The notes under the pieces: generated by a model
Database searches by the model: none
What the model saw: the letters and a program-made list of their open reading frames with translations, nothing else
Told to the model about the DNA's origin: nothing
Shown: in pieces, positions 23,323 through 34,223 of the stretch
Layout: each line of letters starts with the position of its first letter
Numbering within the stretch: the stretch's first letter is position 1
Position numbers and translations under genes: made by a program
NCBI GenBank assembly: GCA_902459845.2
Contig: CABPSV020000071.1
Location: 1-34,253, forward strand
Reading direction: 5' to 3'
DNA from: Hepatocystis sp. ex Piliocolobus tephrosceles
Taxonomy: Eukaryota > Apicomplexa > Aconoidasida > Haemosporida > Plasmodiidae
Length of the DNA: 34,253 nt

Positions 23323-23640
23323 AAATGAAACAAAACGAAAAAAAGCAAAGAAAAACGAAACAAAAATAAAACGAAACGAAACAAAACGAAACAAAACAAA
23401 ACGAAACAAAACGAAACAAAACGAAACAAAACAAAACGAAACAAAACGAAACAAAACAAAACGAAACAAAACAAAACGAAACAAAAATAAAACAAAACAA
23501 AACAAAACGAAACGAAACGAAACAAAACGAAACAAAAATAAAACAAAACGAAACAAAACAAAATGAAACAAAAATAAAACGAAACAAAAACAAAGCGAAA
23601 CAAAAACAAAAACAAAACGAAACAAAAACAAAGCGAAAAA
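23323..23640. repeat. About 320-bp GAAACAAAAC-type satellite block
   Basis: The block is composed almost entirely of AAAC, GAAAC and AAAAC words in mixed order (typical units GAAACAAAAC, GAAACAAAAATAAAAC). On the minus strand all three frames are open because TTTGTTTCGTTTTG words encode Phe, Cys, Val, Arg, Ser and Leu without stops. There is no domain, and the composition is that of a simple satellite. Confidence 0.92.
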
Positions 23641-23847
23641 CATACAAACGATTAGCTTCTTTTTTTTATTATACTATAGTTTAGCATGTGAAAAATAATT
23701 TACTTAAACAATAGTCACTTATAAGTGTATATGTATCTATATACGAACGTTGTGGTAGGAAAATCAAAAAAAAAAAAAAATTATTATTAAATTTTAGCTG
23801 GAACATGTAAACGTTAACAAAACCCTAAGACATATTAAAAAAAAAAA

Positions 23848-24001
23848 ATAAAATAAACAAATAAATAAATAAACAAATAAATAAACAAACAAATAAATAA
23901 ATAAATGAACAAATAAATAAATAAACAAATAAATGAACAGATAAACAAATAAACAAGTAAATGAACAAACAAACAAATAAATAAATAAATAAATAAATAA
24001 A
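23848..24001. repeat. AAAT/AAAC tetranucleotide microsatellite block
   Basis: About 38 tetranucleotide units of AAAT interspersed with AAAC and a few GAAC or AAGT variants, ending about 50 bases beyond the myosin stop codon, so probably in its 3' UTR. Confidence 0.9.
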
Positions 24002-24054
24002 ATGATCATTACTCGTTTCATTTGAGTCTTCAAATTTATGTTAAAATAAAAAGT

Positions 24055-24948
24055 CTAATTATTATCATCCAAATCGCTTGCATTTATTTGAAAGTGCTGA
24101 AAGAAAAAAAAAAAAAGATAAAAATAAAAAAACAGTTTAATGTTAAAATATTGAGAAAAAAATATTATTTTAAAAAATAATATGTAAAGTGGGTGTTAGT
24201 TGAAACATTGTTACACCGTAGTATAGTATAAAGTATCTCATGTTTAGCAATATATTTACGAATGTATGTATGGCTGCGTGTGTTTTTTTTTTTCCCTCTT
24301 ACATTAATAAATGGGTTATTATTAGATTTAATCCATTTATTAGATTCTCTTTTGGACATTTCTAAAATTGACTTTTTAATTTTGTCGGGGAACTGTACTA
24401 TGTCGCCTAAAATTTTAAAAGGAAAAAAAAAAAATATATATATATTAAAAAATGCAAAATGTTACAAAAGTATGTAGTCACATTATTATGGTACACATAT
24501 ATATATATATATATATATTGTTTATATGATTATAAAAAACATGTGTTCACTAATTTATTACCTGTTGGTGTAACATATTCCAATTTTTTGTTAAACACAG
24601 GTACTGTGTATTCACTCATTGTTGCATTTACTATGGATAAACTATTTTTATTATAACTACAGTTGATTTTTTTTATGTTATAATGAGATGGTTTGAAATA
24701 TTTAAACATATATAATGACGGATTTAATAATTTTATATTTTCACACACCTTTGGTTCTTCATACTGAACCTGTGATGTTTTCTCAGTGTCTTGTTCTACT
24801 TTTTTTTTTTGGAAAATGTTAAAAGACATAAATTTATTTTGTTCTATTACATTTTCTTTTTCATCGCTTAAAATTTCAACTGACCTAAATCCATACAAGT
24901 ACAGGTTGTTCATCAAAATCTGAAACATGTTTAAAAAAAAAAGGGAAA

Positions 24949-24979
<31 letters not shown>

Positions 24980-25160
24980 AAATTAAGAAGGCATAGCACA
25001 ACATATGTCTTCGATCAATTTGTAAAACAAGGCAAAAAAAAAAAAAAATAAAATAAATAGTAAAATAATAAAAATACACTCCCATTTTAGTTTTATTTCG
25101 AATGTAACTTTTTTACTTTTTTTTTTTTAATTTTTTTTTTTTTGCGAAAATAGAATTTAC
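24055..25160 (-). other. Short 3' exons of the myosin gene, separated by introns of 241, 155 and 206 bp
   Basis: Intron 25160-24920 (TTG|GTAAAT to TTTCAG|ATT) is phase 0 and completes an RCC1 blade: CCDLDEVL joins ILMNNLYLYGF, the pattern C-G-x-x-H-x-L-x-L-x-x-x-x-x-L-Y-x-W-G. Introns 24561-24407 (CAACAG|GTAATA to TTTTAG|GCGAC) and 24302-24097 (TTAAT|GTAAGA to TTTCAG|CAC) are in phase, leading to the stop TAG at 24057-24055. Read without the first join, the giant ORF ends in a poly-Lys tail at 25113 and the rest looks like a small orphan gene. Confidence 0.8.
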
Positions 25161-28100
25161 CAAAACTTCATCCAAGTCGCAGCAGATATCTATGGGAGTT
25201 ATATCGTTCCATAAGTCATTATGAACAGGTGATGGAGTAGGTATATATATCTTTTTTGTCTGTGCATTATTATTATCATCTTCATTATTATTATTACTGT
25301 CTTTAATTTGTTCTGCATTTTTATTTTTCTGACCAAGTTTTATTCCAAATTTATTAGATATATTATTAGAACTTCTACCGAATAATGTATTACCACTATC
25401 AGTACTATTTCTTATAGCAGTTATACGAGAAAACTTTCCCCACATATATAAAGAGTATTTAATAGTAGAAGTAGTATTAGGGTCAGTTATGAAACATGCA
25501 AAATTATCAGAACATACAATTTTGTTAACTTTTATATTTTGTGATATATTAGTTAAAGGATAACAAGATACTTCATCAAGATTTTTCAATTTATCTTTAT
25601 GTACTCCTAATATACATTTGTAATTACTACCCCATACATATAATGTGTTTCTGTTAGTTTGTAGGCATATATTAAAATAATCCATACATAAAATAGTTTG
25701 AATTTCGAATAATAGAAATTGTGGCGTATATATATTTTGCTTAAAATATTTTAAATTAATAAAAAAAAAATTACCACTTATATATAAATGATTTTCTGTA
25801 GTAATATATGCACTATGATATGATGCACATTTTATATTTTGTATATTTATATTGTTTTTTAAAAAGTATTTAATTATTTTAGGGTATCTAATTATTTTTT
25901 TTTCAAATGGTTGACCACATTGTCCAAAGTTATTATTTCCCCAAGAATATACATTACCATTTTCAGTAATTGCTAGTGAATGTTCTGAACCACAAGATAT
26001 ATTTATAACTTTATTTGTTTCATTTATTATTTTACTAAATACAACTACTTTTTTAAGCTTACCTTTTTTATCTTCAGTTTCTTTTATTTTATAATCATAA
26101 ATGCCATTTATCGTATGGTCTCGATTGAATGAAGAAAAACGTTTTTTTTCTATAGTATATTTGTATTTATATTCGAATATTAAATGTTGTGGTCTGTTAT
26201 TATTTTTTTTATATAATCTATGGTTGTTATTTTTTTGGATCAGTTCTTTAGTACTTCCGATGGATTCATTGTTACTAAGTGATGTATGGGTGTTAAGGAC
26301 GTCCCCTCCATTAGTACTACTGTCTACATTAGTACTTCTGTCTACATTAGTACTACTACCACCACTAATACTACCACCGTCATTATGTCCACACTGTTTA
26401 CTCTCTTTATTTTGTTCACCCAATTGCATACCTTTTTTAACAACCTGATTATCTTCTTTCCCTTTCAAAGTAGTTCCCCCATTACTCAACTGTTTTGTTT
26501 TGTTTTTTTCACTCTGACTTTCGTCATTGTCAATAATATTTTTAAGTAATGTATCATTATCTGAGTGATTTTGTCTATTTGATGTGCTTACGCTTTCTTT
26601 ATAAGTCTGTTCGTTAGAATCACTATCACTGTATTGTGTTTTTATTTTATTCCAATATTTATCCCTTTCTGAAGTAAACGCATTATAAGCATTGTTAGTA
26701 AAATTTTTCTCAAATAAATTATAGTAACCTAACTGCCCTTTATCATTAGATCCTATACTATACACAAATTTTAAGTAATTTCTTGAATTTTGATTATTAT
26801 TCTGAATAGATAACATTTGGTCTTTACATACATATTGATTAATCAAAAGAATAGTATGAGTTCTTCCTACAAATATTTCAATGGATTCAAACAGAGGTAC
26901 ATTAAACATATTTGTTTTGGCCATAGAATCACCTTCTTGAAACATGTGTCTCATATAAATAAATTTAAGTATGTTATTAATTTGATAAGCCCAGGGAAGT
27001 GTATTGTAGTGATATGATATATTTTTATATAACTTAAGATTAAAGACAATATTAAATAAATGATTTTTATAATTTAATTTATTATGATAAAAAAAATACC
27101 ATTGTTTTAATAATATATCATACGTTAATAATTTCATTGCATTTTTTTCTTTTAAAATATAGTAATTATAATTCGGAAAATTATTTTTTGTTAAAAAAAA
27201 ATATTTTTCTCTATCATATACACTATTAGTACACAAATTTAATGGGACTTTATTTAAAATCATTTTTAATTTAGACATATTTTTCCACCATCTTTGAATT
27301 TGAATAATACTTTTTTTCATTTCATTGTATTTAAATCGTTCGATACAAGTTTGTACATACGCTTGAGTAAAATAAACAGCATTTATTAACATATTATATT
27401 GTTTTTTTACAACATACTGTTTGTATTTGCTTTGTATTTTAATCACTGCTTGAAGAATTTTAAATTGATTTTGTAATACATTTTTTTTAAATACCTTTTT
27501 CTTAAAATTCTGGTAAGTTATTTGGGTAGCAATTTTATCATATGTTTTATATTTTCTTTTGATAGAAAGAAAACAAATTTTTAAAAATAACTTTTGTTGC
27601 AAATTTTTTATACAAATATATTTTCGAAAAGCGCATTGTATTATCGTTGCACATTTGTTAGGTAAAATTACATCGTTCAAATTTTCTAGCATTTTTTTTT
27701 GTATTAAAAATGTTTTTATAACCATATTAATTTTGTTTATAGCTTCTTTTTTTAATATTTCCAATTTCATTTGTTTATATTTTCTCATTTGGATTACTTT
27801 TCTAAACCATGATTGTATAAAAACACAAGCAGCATGTTTTATTATTTTCTTTTCTTTTTGTATAAATCTTTCTTTATACATGTCTAACGTTTCTCTTTTT
27901 CCATCGGTACTTTTATTTTTTACAATATAGTTATAAAAAATAATAAATGAAAGTAATTGATTCTTTAGTTTTTCCATTTTGTTATAATTTTCATAGAATA
28001 AAATCTTTCTCATATAATTTTGCATAATAATAATTTTATCTTTATAAAAGAATTTTAATTTTTTATTTCTGTAAGATATATAACTATTTTCAATTTTTCG

Positions 28101-31100
28101 AATACATGGTAGTACTAATTTCACAAATTCACATTTCAATATTTCTAAAATAAAATATACATATTTTTTTATAAAAATATAATTTTGAAAATAAAATACA
28201 TCTTTTGATATACAAAAATGTAGTAAAATAAGTTTACATAAATTTACTTTCTCTTCAAAAGAAATATATTTTAAAAAATGGAGTATTTTTTTTTTTTTCT
28301 TCTTTTTTCGTATAGTTTCTCGCTTTGTTATATTTAAACTATGTTGTTGGTTGTTTAAACTATGTTGTTGGGTGTTTAAAAAAGAAAGTCTCTTATTTTG
28401 TGAAGAACTAGTACTAACTAACAAACTTCTGCTATTGTCTTTTTGTTTTTCTTCATCATGACTACTAAAATTACTCCAATGTCGACAATTGGGATATTCT
28501 AAATGATCACTAAACATACTGTTACTTTTTTTTGGTTTTTCTGTTTTTGTTTTTGTGCTTTCTTTTTCTTTATATTTTTTGTAATATTCTTCGTATCCAT
28601 TTATCAAATCTCTTAACTCTTGATTTTTGCTATAGTGAAGACAGAATGTTAAATAATTAGTAATAAATTCATCACAGGTTAAACTATAATATATGTATTG
28701 TAATTGGTAATTAAAAAATATTTTTAAATAGAACCAAGCAAAAACTAATTCGATATGTTGTTTGTTTAAATTCTTTTTTAACTCATTGTAATCGTATAGC
28801 CGTACAGTTGGTGTAAAAAAGGAATATAACCAATTAATTTTTTTTTTATTTTTTGCTGAATCATAGGATGATAGTAAATGTTGAATGGGTAAATTAAGAG
28901 AGAGTGATTTTTTCCTCTCGTTTTTTCCACTTTGTTTGTTAAAGTGGCTGTTGCTACTATCACTTTGTTCAATACTTAAGTTTAAAGGCGAATCAGAAAC
29001 GTTGTTATTATTTAAATATTTTACAATATATTTGGGACATTCCATATTTTTTTTTTTTTTTTTCCTTTCTTTTTCATTTACGATTAAAATATAAAATTTT
29101 TCATAACTATTTTTTACAGCATTTAAAAAAAAATGTATTTCTTCATATAAAAAATCATGTTTAAAAATTCGTAATAAAATAGTTTTATCAAAGAATAAAT
29201 TTTTTAAAAATGTCATTTTACTTTTTCCAATCACATGGATAACATCATTTAATACGTAGCAATCTTTTATGTTCTCTGTAATCATTTTATTATACTTATA
29301 TTTTAACGTTTTTTTATTATAATGAGTTATACAAAAAGTTGATGTGGAAGAATGTTTTGTCTGGTTTGGGTTATTATTATTATTATTATTATTTTTATTT
29401 TTTTTTTTATTATAAATGTTGTAGTTGCTGTACTTATCACTACCGTACTTACCACCACTGTATTTATTACTATTACTATTATATTTTTCCAGTTTTTTAT
29501 TTTTGTTTACATCTTTTATAAACTTTTTTAAAGTTGTTTTAACAAAATCATGTAAGTTGTTATCTTCTTTAACAAAATTATCTTCCACCATTTTCATATT
29601 ACCTTTTTTTAAAACCCTATTTGCAATAATCATGTTATTTTGACAAATATCTTCGTTAAGATAATGTTCGTCCCAATTATTTATATTTCTACCTTTTATA
29701 TGTGTGTCATTATAATATTGTGTTATTGTTTTCATTAGAAGTAAAAATATATGCATCATTTTGTTATACTCCTTTTTTATTAATATGCCTGGTTTTTCAT
29801 CTGATTTATTTTTAAAATTGGACTTCCAGCTTATCTCATCATTATATTTTTCAAGAATGTTTAAATACTTATATGTATATTTTCTTAATAAATAAAAAAT
29901 CCCGTTTTTATTTAAAAAATAAATACATTCACTGTTCAAACTCCTTTGTAAAATATTTGTATAAAATGCTTTAAATTTTTTAAGAATATTAGAAGCATAT
30001 TTATCATAATTTTTATTCTCACTTAATCTTTGTAAAGCGTGAGTGGTTAATACGTTAATATCAAAAAAGAACATTTTTAAATAGTAAGACTGTAATACCT
30101 CATTGTATATGTTATTATAAAATTCTAACAAAGAGTTATTGTTGCTGTGGTTGTTTTTGCCGCTTTTACTGTTTTTGCCACTTTTAAGGTTTTTTCCGCT
30201 TTTGCTATTTTTGCCACTTTTTCTATTTTCACTACTTCCATCGCTACTACCTCCTTTACTACTACCTCCCTTACTACTACTTCCCTTACTACTACTTCTC
30301 TTACTACTACTTCCCTTACTACTACTTCCCTTACTACTACTTCCCTTACTACTACCTCCCTTACTACTAACCACATTGTCGATTCTGTTCATTAGTCCAC
30401 TATTACAATACACATAAATAGAATACATGACTGGTATGTTTTTGAAACTATTTTTTAAGCATCTATTTACTTGTTTAATTATTTTAATTTTTAAGCGAAA
30501 AAAAATAGTAGTACACAAATTTTTTAATTTTATTGTATTGTTTAAAATAGTTAAAAATATATGTAAATTTATATCTAATAAATATGATATATATTCTTCT
30601 AAAATATGACCAGCAAAAACAATAAAACATGTAGAAATACCTTTTTTTATTTTTACAATTTTATAATCATGTCTTTTGCTTTTTGTTTTCAGATTTTCAG
30701 TTTTTTTGGATGTGTCACGATTCTTGTTGTTACGATCATTTTTCTGTTTCGTCACATTTTTATTACAGTCACTTATATCGTCTGTTTCTTCCATAAAAAC
30801 TGGACTTAATTCATCACTCATAAAATCATCGTAATTAAAATTTAATAAATTATACACATGGCCAGTTTTTTCATTTGTTATACTATTTTCACTTTCGTAC
30901 ATTTCATATACATTTCTTATTTTTAAATAATCTTCTATTGGCATTAATTCTATATCCAAAATACGTAACGTTTTTTTTTTATCTATATTTAAGCATGTTC
31001 TTATATTAATATATATATTTATATATATAATAGCTAATACAATCCGAGTTATACATTTTATATCTTCATTTGTAAAACCTATTCTTAAAAAATTATCAAA

Positions 31101-33037
31101 CGTTTTTTTTATTTCTGAAGTTTTAATATTTTCATTTATGCATGGATTATGTATATAATTCCTATATATCTTTGCAACATCCAATGGATGCAATTTTAAA
31201 TCTTTATAAAATTCATTTTGACTATTTGTTAACGCACTTTTTAAAAGAAAAAGAAAAATGTAAGGAATATTAATAAATTGTTGTTTAAATATATCGTTAT
31301 AAGTTACTTTATTCTTTTTTTTATCACTACCACTGTTCCTGCCATTGCTACTGCCACTACTACCACCACTACTACCACCACTACTACCACCACTACTACC
31401 ACCACTACTATTACCACTACTACCACCACTACTATTACCACTACTACCACCACTACTACCACCACTACTATTACCACTACCCGTTCTCGAAACCTTATAT
31501 TTAGTGCGTATGTTCAAACGCCTGTAAACATCAACAAATTTTGTACATATATTTGTTACATTGAATGTATCTATAAAAGAACAAGGGATGACAAAAAAAT
31601 ATATTATTTCATTTTCATTAGACATATACATTATAAAATTATAAATTTTATAATTATAAAATAAATTAAGAACCTTTATAATGCTTTTATACAGAGAATA
31701 TAACTTTTTGTTATTGCTTTTTTTTATCATATGTTTTAATACGTATGCATTTATTTCGTACTGATTACTATATTGTTCACCATATATAAATAACATTTTA
31801 TTCTCATTTTTTATATTATGTGCTATATGTTTATTTAAAATATTTAATGTATTATTCTGTGTGTTCTCCCTTTTATTATCATTACCACTACTATAAGTGT
31901 ACATATCATTATTTGGGTTTTTACTTTGTATATCCAAATTTATTTTATTATTGTAATTTGACATATTATCATCATTAATATATCCGCTATGATTAAAAGA
32001 AGAAACATTATTAATATTACCATTTTCTTCTATTTCAATATTATATAATAAATGAAAATTAACTCTAAATTTTCTTGACATAATTTTATCTATTTCGAAT
32101 ATTTCATTGTTACTTTTAGTAAATAAAGTGTTTCTCACAGATCTTATATTAATACTTTTTTTTTTTTTTTTTTTATAATCAAACATGTCTTTTTTATTAT
32201 AATGTAGTTTATTATGCATAGGATAACTAGATGTTATGCTTTTTTTATATTTATATGGGTATTTAAAAGATAAATCATAAAAATTATCAGAAGTATTCTT
32301 ACTAATACCATTTTCTTTTAAACTATATTTTGTTACATAATTTATAAATGAATCAAATATATAATTATTTTTATTTTTTTTTTTTAATAACAATTTGTAA
32401 AATTCTTTCAAATTATTATCTGGATTAATCATAATCAGAATATTATTAAATATACTTAGGTAAATGTTATCATAGTACCTCATTAAAATTTTATCACTAA
32501 CACTTGACTCTTCCTTGTATATGTAATAAAGGTCATGGATATTACTATCATGATTGTAACTATAGAAAATAAAAAAAAAAAATGGAAAAAATAAAACGCA
32601 CGCGTAAGTGGCAGTATTGTGTTCGTAAAATGTGGACATATATATGTATATATATGTACGCATGAGCAAATTCATATATTCACATGTGTGCATTTTTTTA
32701 TCAAATTGTACCTGTTGGTATTTACATCATAAATATTTAACAGAGCGTACTTTTTTTCAAAAGAATCATTATTATATGATGAAATTAAATTAATATTTTT
32801 TATATCCAAATCCTTTTTCATCTTATATTTTTTATTAGCATAACCATCATTCAATTTCAAGTTTTCCACAACAGGATATGATTTGTTATTCGAATCTGAT
32901 TGTGTATGCATATTGGCAGTTTTTTTCGATTTAAAAAAAATAAACGGAACCACATTGTCATTATTTTCAAAATCTGCATAATCTCTTTTTGTTTTCTCAT
33001 CGAGATTTAAAATGTCTAAATTTCTTTGAAGCGTTGG

Positions 33038-33040
<3 letters not shown>
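24055..33040 (-). CDS. Divergent unconventional myosin with IQ neck and C-terminal RCC1 repeats (five exons)
   Basis: Exons 33040-32712, 32559-25161, 24919-24562, 24406-24303 and 24096-24055 join with GT/AG ends and phases 2, 0, 1, 0, giving 2743 residues. The head shows the myosin order: LMRYYDNIYLSIFNNILIMINP near residue 130 (family RY-x4-IYTYIGNILIAVNP), FIYGEQYSNQYEINAYVL near 367 where the P-loop GESGAGKT should be, LRIGFTNEDIKCITRIVLAI near 600, YNEVLQSYYLKMF near 925, FCITHYNKKTLKY near 1185 and SKMTFLKNLF near 1225. The P-loop Lys, the switch I Ser-Ser-Arg and the switch II D-x-x-G-F-E are not recognisable. Gly/Ser and Ser/Lys inserts interrupt the head at about 469-520 and 842-914. 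IQ-like motifs (IQSWFRKVIQMRKYKQ, IQCAFRKYI, IQSKYKQYV, IQRWWKNM) lie at about 1685-1870. RCC1 repeats lie between 2040 and 2590, for example ISCGSEHSLAITENGNVYSWG. Possibly Plasmodium myosin K; I could not verify that name. Confidence 0.85.
30150..30365 (-). repeat. Ser/Lys/Gly coding repeats in the myosin head
   Basis: Twelve-base units (AGTAGTAAGGGA type on the minus strand) encode SSKG/SSKGG runs at 30235-30365, followed by SGKNSK-type units to about 30150. Protein positions are about 842-914, between the expected switch II region and the helix with YNEVLQ. Confidence 0.9.
31329..31482 (-). repeat. Gly/Ser coding repeats in the myosin head
   Basis: GGTAGTAGTGGT-type units on the minus strand encode GGSSGGSSGNSS runs at about residues 469-520, inserted between the region corresponding to switch I and the following conserved helix. 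Repeat purity suggests recent expansion. Confidence 0.92.
32560..32711 (-). other. First intron (152 bp, phase 2) of the myosin gene
   Basis: It begins AACAG|GTACAA and ends TTTTCTATAG|TTACAA on the minus strand. It restores a Ser codon at residue 110 and brings the N-terminal domain into line with the myosin-head start. An ATG inside the intron (32693) gives a false N-terminus with Phe-rich sequence if the intron is not removed. Confidence 0.8.
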
Positions 33041-33074
<34 letters not shown>

Positions 33075-33147
33075 TTCAGTGGAGCATGAGAATTATATAT
33101 TTTGGCAGAATATGTTTATTCGCACATGTACCTGTTATTATGCATAC

Positions 33148-33150
<3 letters not shown>

Positions 33151-33177
<27 letters not shown>
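33151..33177. repeat. (TA)n tract upstream of the myosin gene
   Basis: About thirteen TA units within the myosin 5' flank, a common element of Plasmodium intergenic DNA. Confidence 0.85.
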
Positions 33178-33182
<5 letters not shown>

Positions 33183-33712
33183 CACTTTTATCTGTAAGAC
33201 TAAAAAATGATGTAAAAAAAAAAACAAATACAACAAATTATGTGTTGCCTAACACATTGTAAATTAATATAAATTATTATAAAAATGGCTGTATTGAAAC
33301 AAAACTAAACATGGTTTACCAAAAAAAAAAAAAAAAAAGAAAAAAAGATTTATAATATATATGCATTTTTTAAAATGGAAAAAAAAAAGACGATAATCAA
33401 AAAAATTATTAATAAACAAAAAAAAAAAAAAAAAAAAATACATAATATAAAATTAAGAATAATTAAAATATTATATAAGAAATAAAATAAAAGTGCTATT
33501 AGAGATATTACAAATTGGCAAAAAATAAAAAGGTGAGGACGATTGAAAAAAAGAATAAATGAGAAAAAAAAAAAAAAATGAAAAAGAAGTAAATGAATGA
33601 AGCGAAGCAAAAAGTTCAAAAGCATTCACAAAAATAAATAACTAAATGTACGCATATGTATTATATGTATGTGTGTATATATGTCCGTAATGTGCATGTA
33701 TATTTTTGTAAC

Positions 33713-33749
<37 letters not shown>

Positions 33750-34128
33750 ATTACAAAAAATAAAATATATATATATCTTCAGATCATAAGCAAAAAAAAT
33801 AATCGCATATGCTTGTGTAAAATTAGAACAGTATAATATGACCATACATGTATGTACATATTTATATACACACCTTATGTTCCAGGAATTAATAATATTA
33901 TCAATGATGAACTGTATACCAATGAATAACTATATATTGTACAGATATTTATATTTAACATATATTTTTTATTTTTCCACTCAGTGTAAAATAAAAAATT
34001 GTGATACGGTCATATTGCTAAGGGGTACACATATTTAATGCTTATAAAAAAAAATTAAAAAATGTGGGGATTAAAAAGAAAAAATAAATAAAAGTATAAC
34101 GGAATAAATAAATAAAAATAGAATAAAG

Positions 34129-34173
<45 letters not shown>

Positions 34174-34223
<50 letters not shown>

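Larger units (their letters stand above)
22852..24054. other. Intergenic region upstream of the CWF19-like gene, with two large simple-repeat blocks
   Basis: This gap lies between the start of the CWF19-like gene (22851, minus) and the end of the myosin gene (24055, minus). Both genes read leftward, so it holds the myosin 3' UTR and the CWF19-like promoter. It contains an A-rich AAACR repeat block (23323-23640), a tetranucleotide block (23848-24001), and TACG/TACA-rich sequence at about 22985-23110, including the palindrome ACATGCATGT at 22983-22992. Long Phe-rich open frames on the minus strand are produced by the AAACR repeat. Confidence 0.65.

Noticed and set aside
23251..23647. Three minus-strand frames of 118-130 codons rich in Phe/Val/Cys/Arg, resembling a membrane protein
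   Set aside because: All three frames are open over the same AAAC/GAAAC satellite, so the openness is compositional.
24530..24928. Separate small minus-strand gene beginning at MFQ or MNN
   Set aside because: The sequence just 5' of ATTTTGATG is TTTCAG, an acceptor in phase with the myosin exon ending at 25161, and the join completes an RCC1 blade. Its start would also lie about 200 bp from the neighbouring stop, with no room for a promoter.
32560..32693. N-terminus of the giant myosin ORF (MHTCEYMNLL...) as a signal sequence or membrane segment
   Set aside because: It lies within the first intron; the true N-terminus is the exon at 33040-32712, joined in phase 2.
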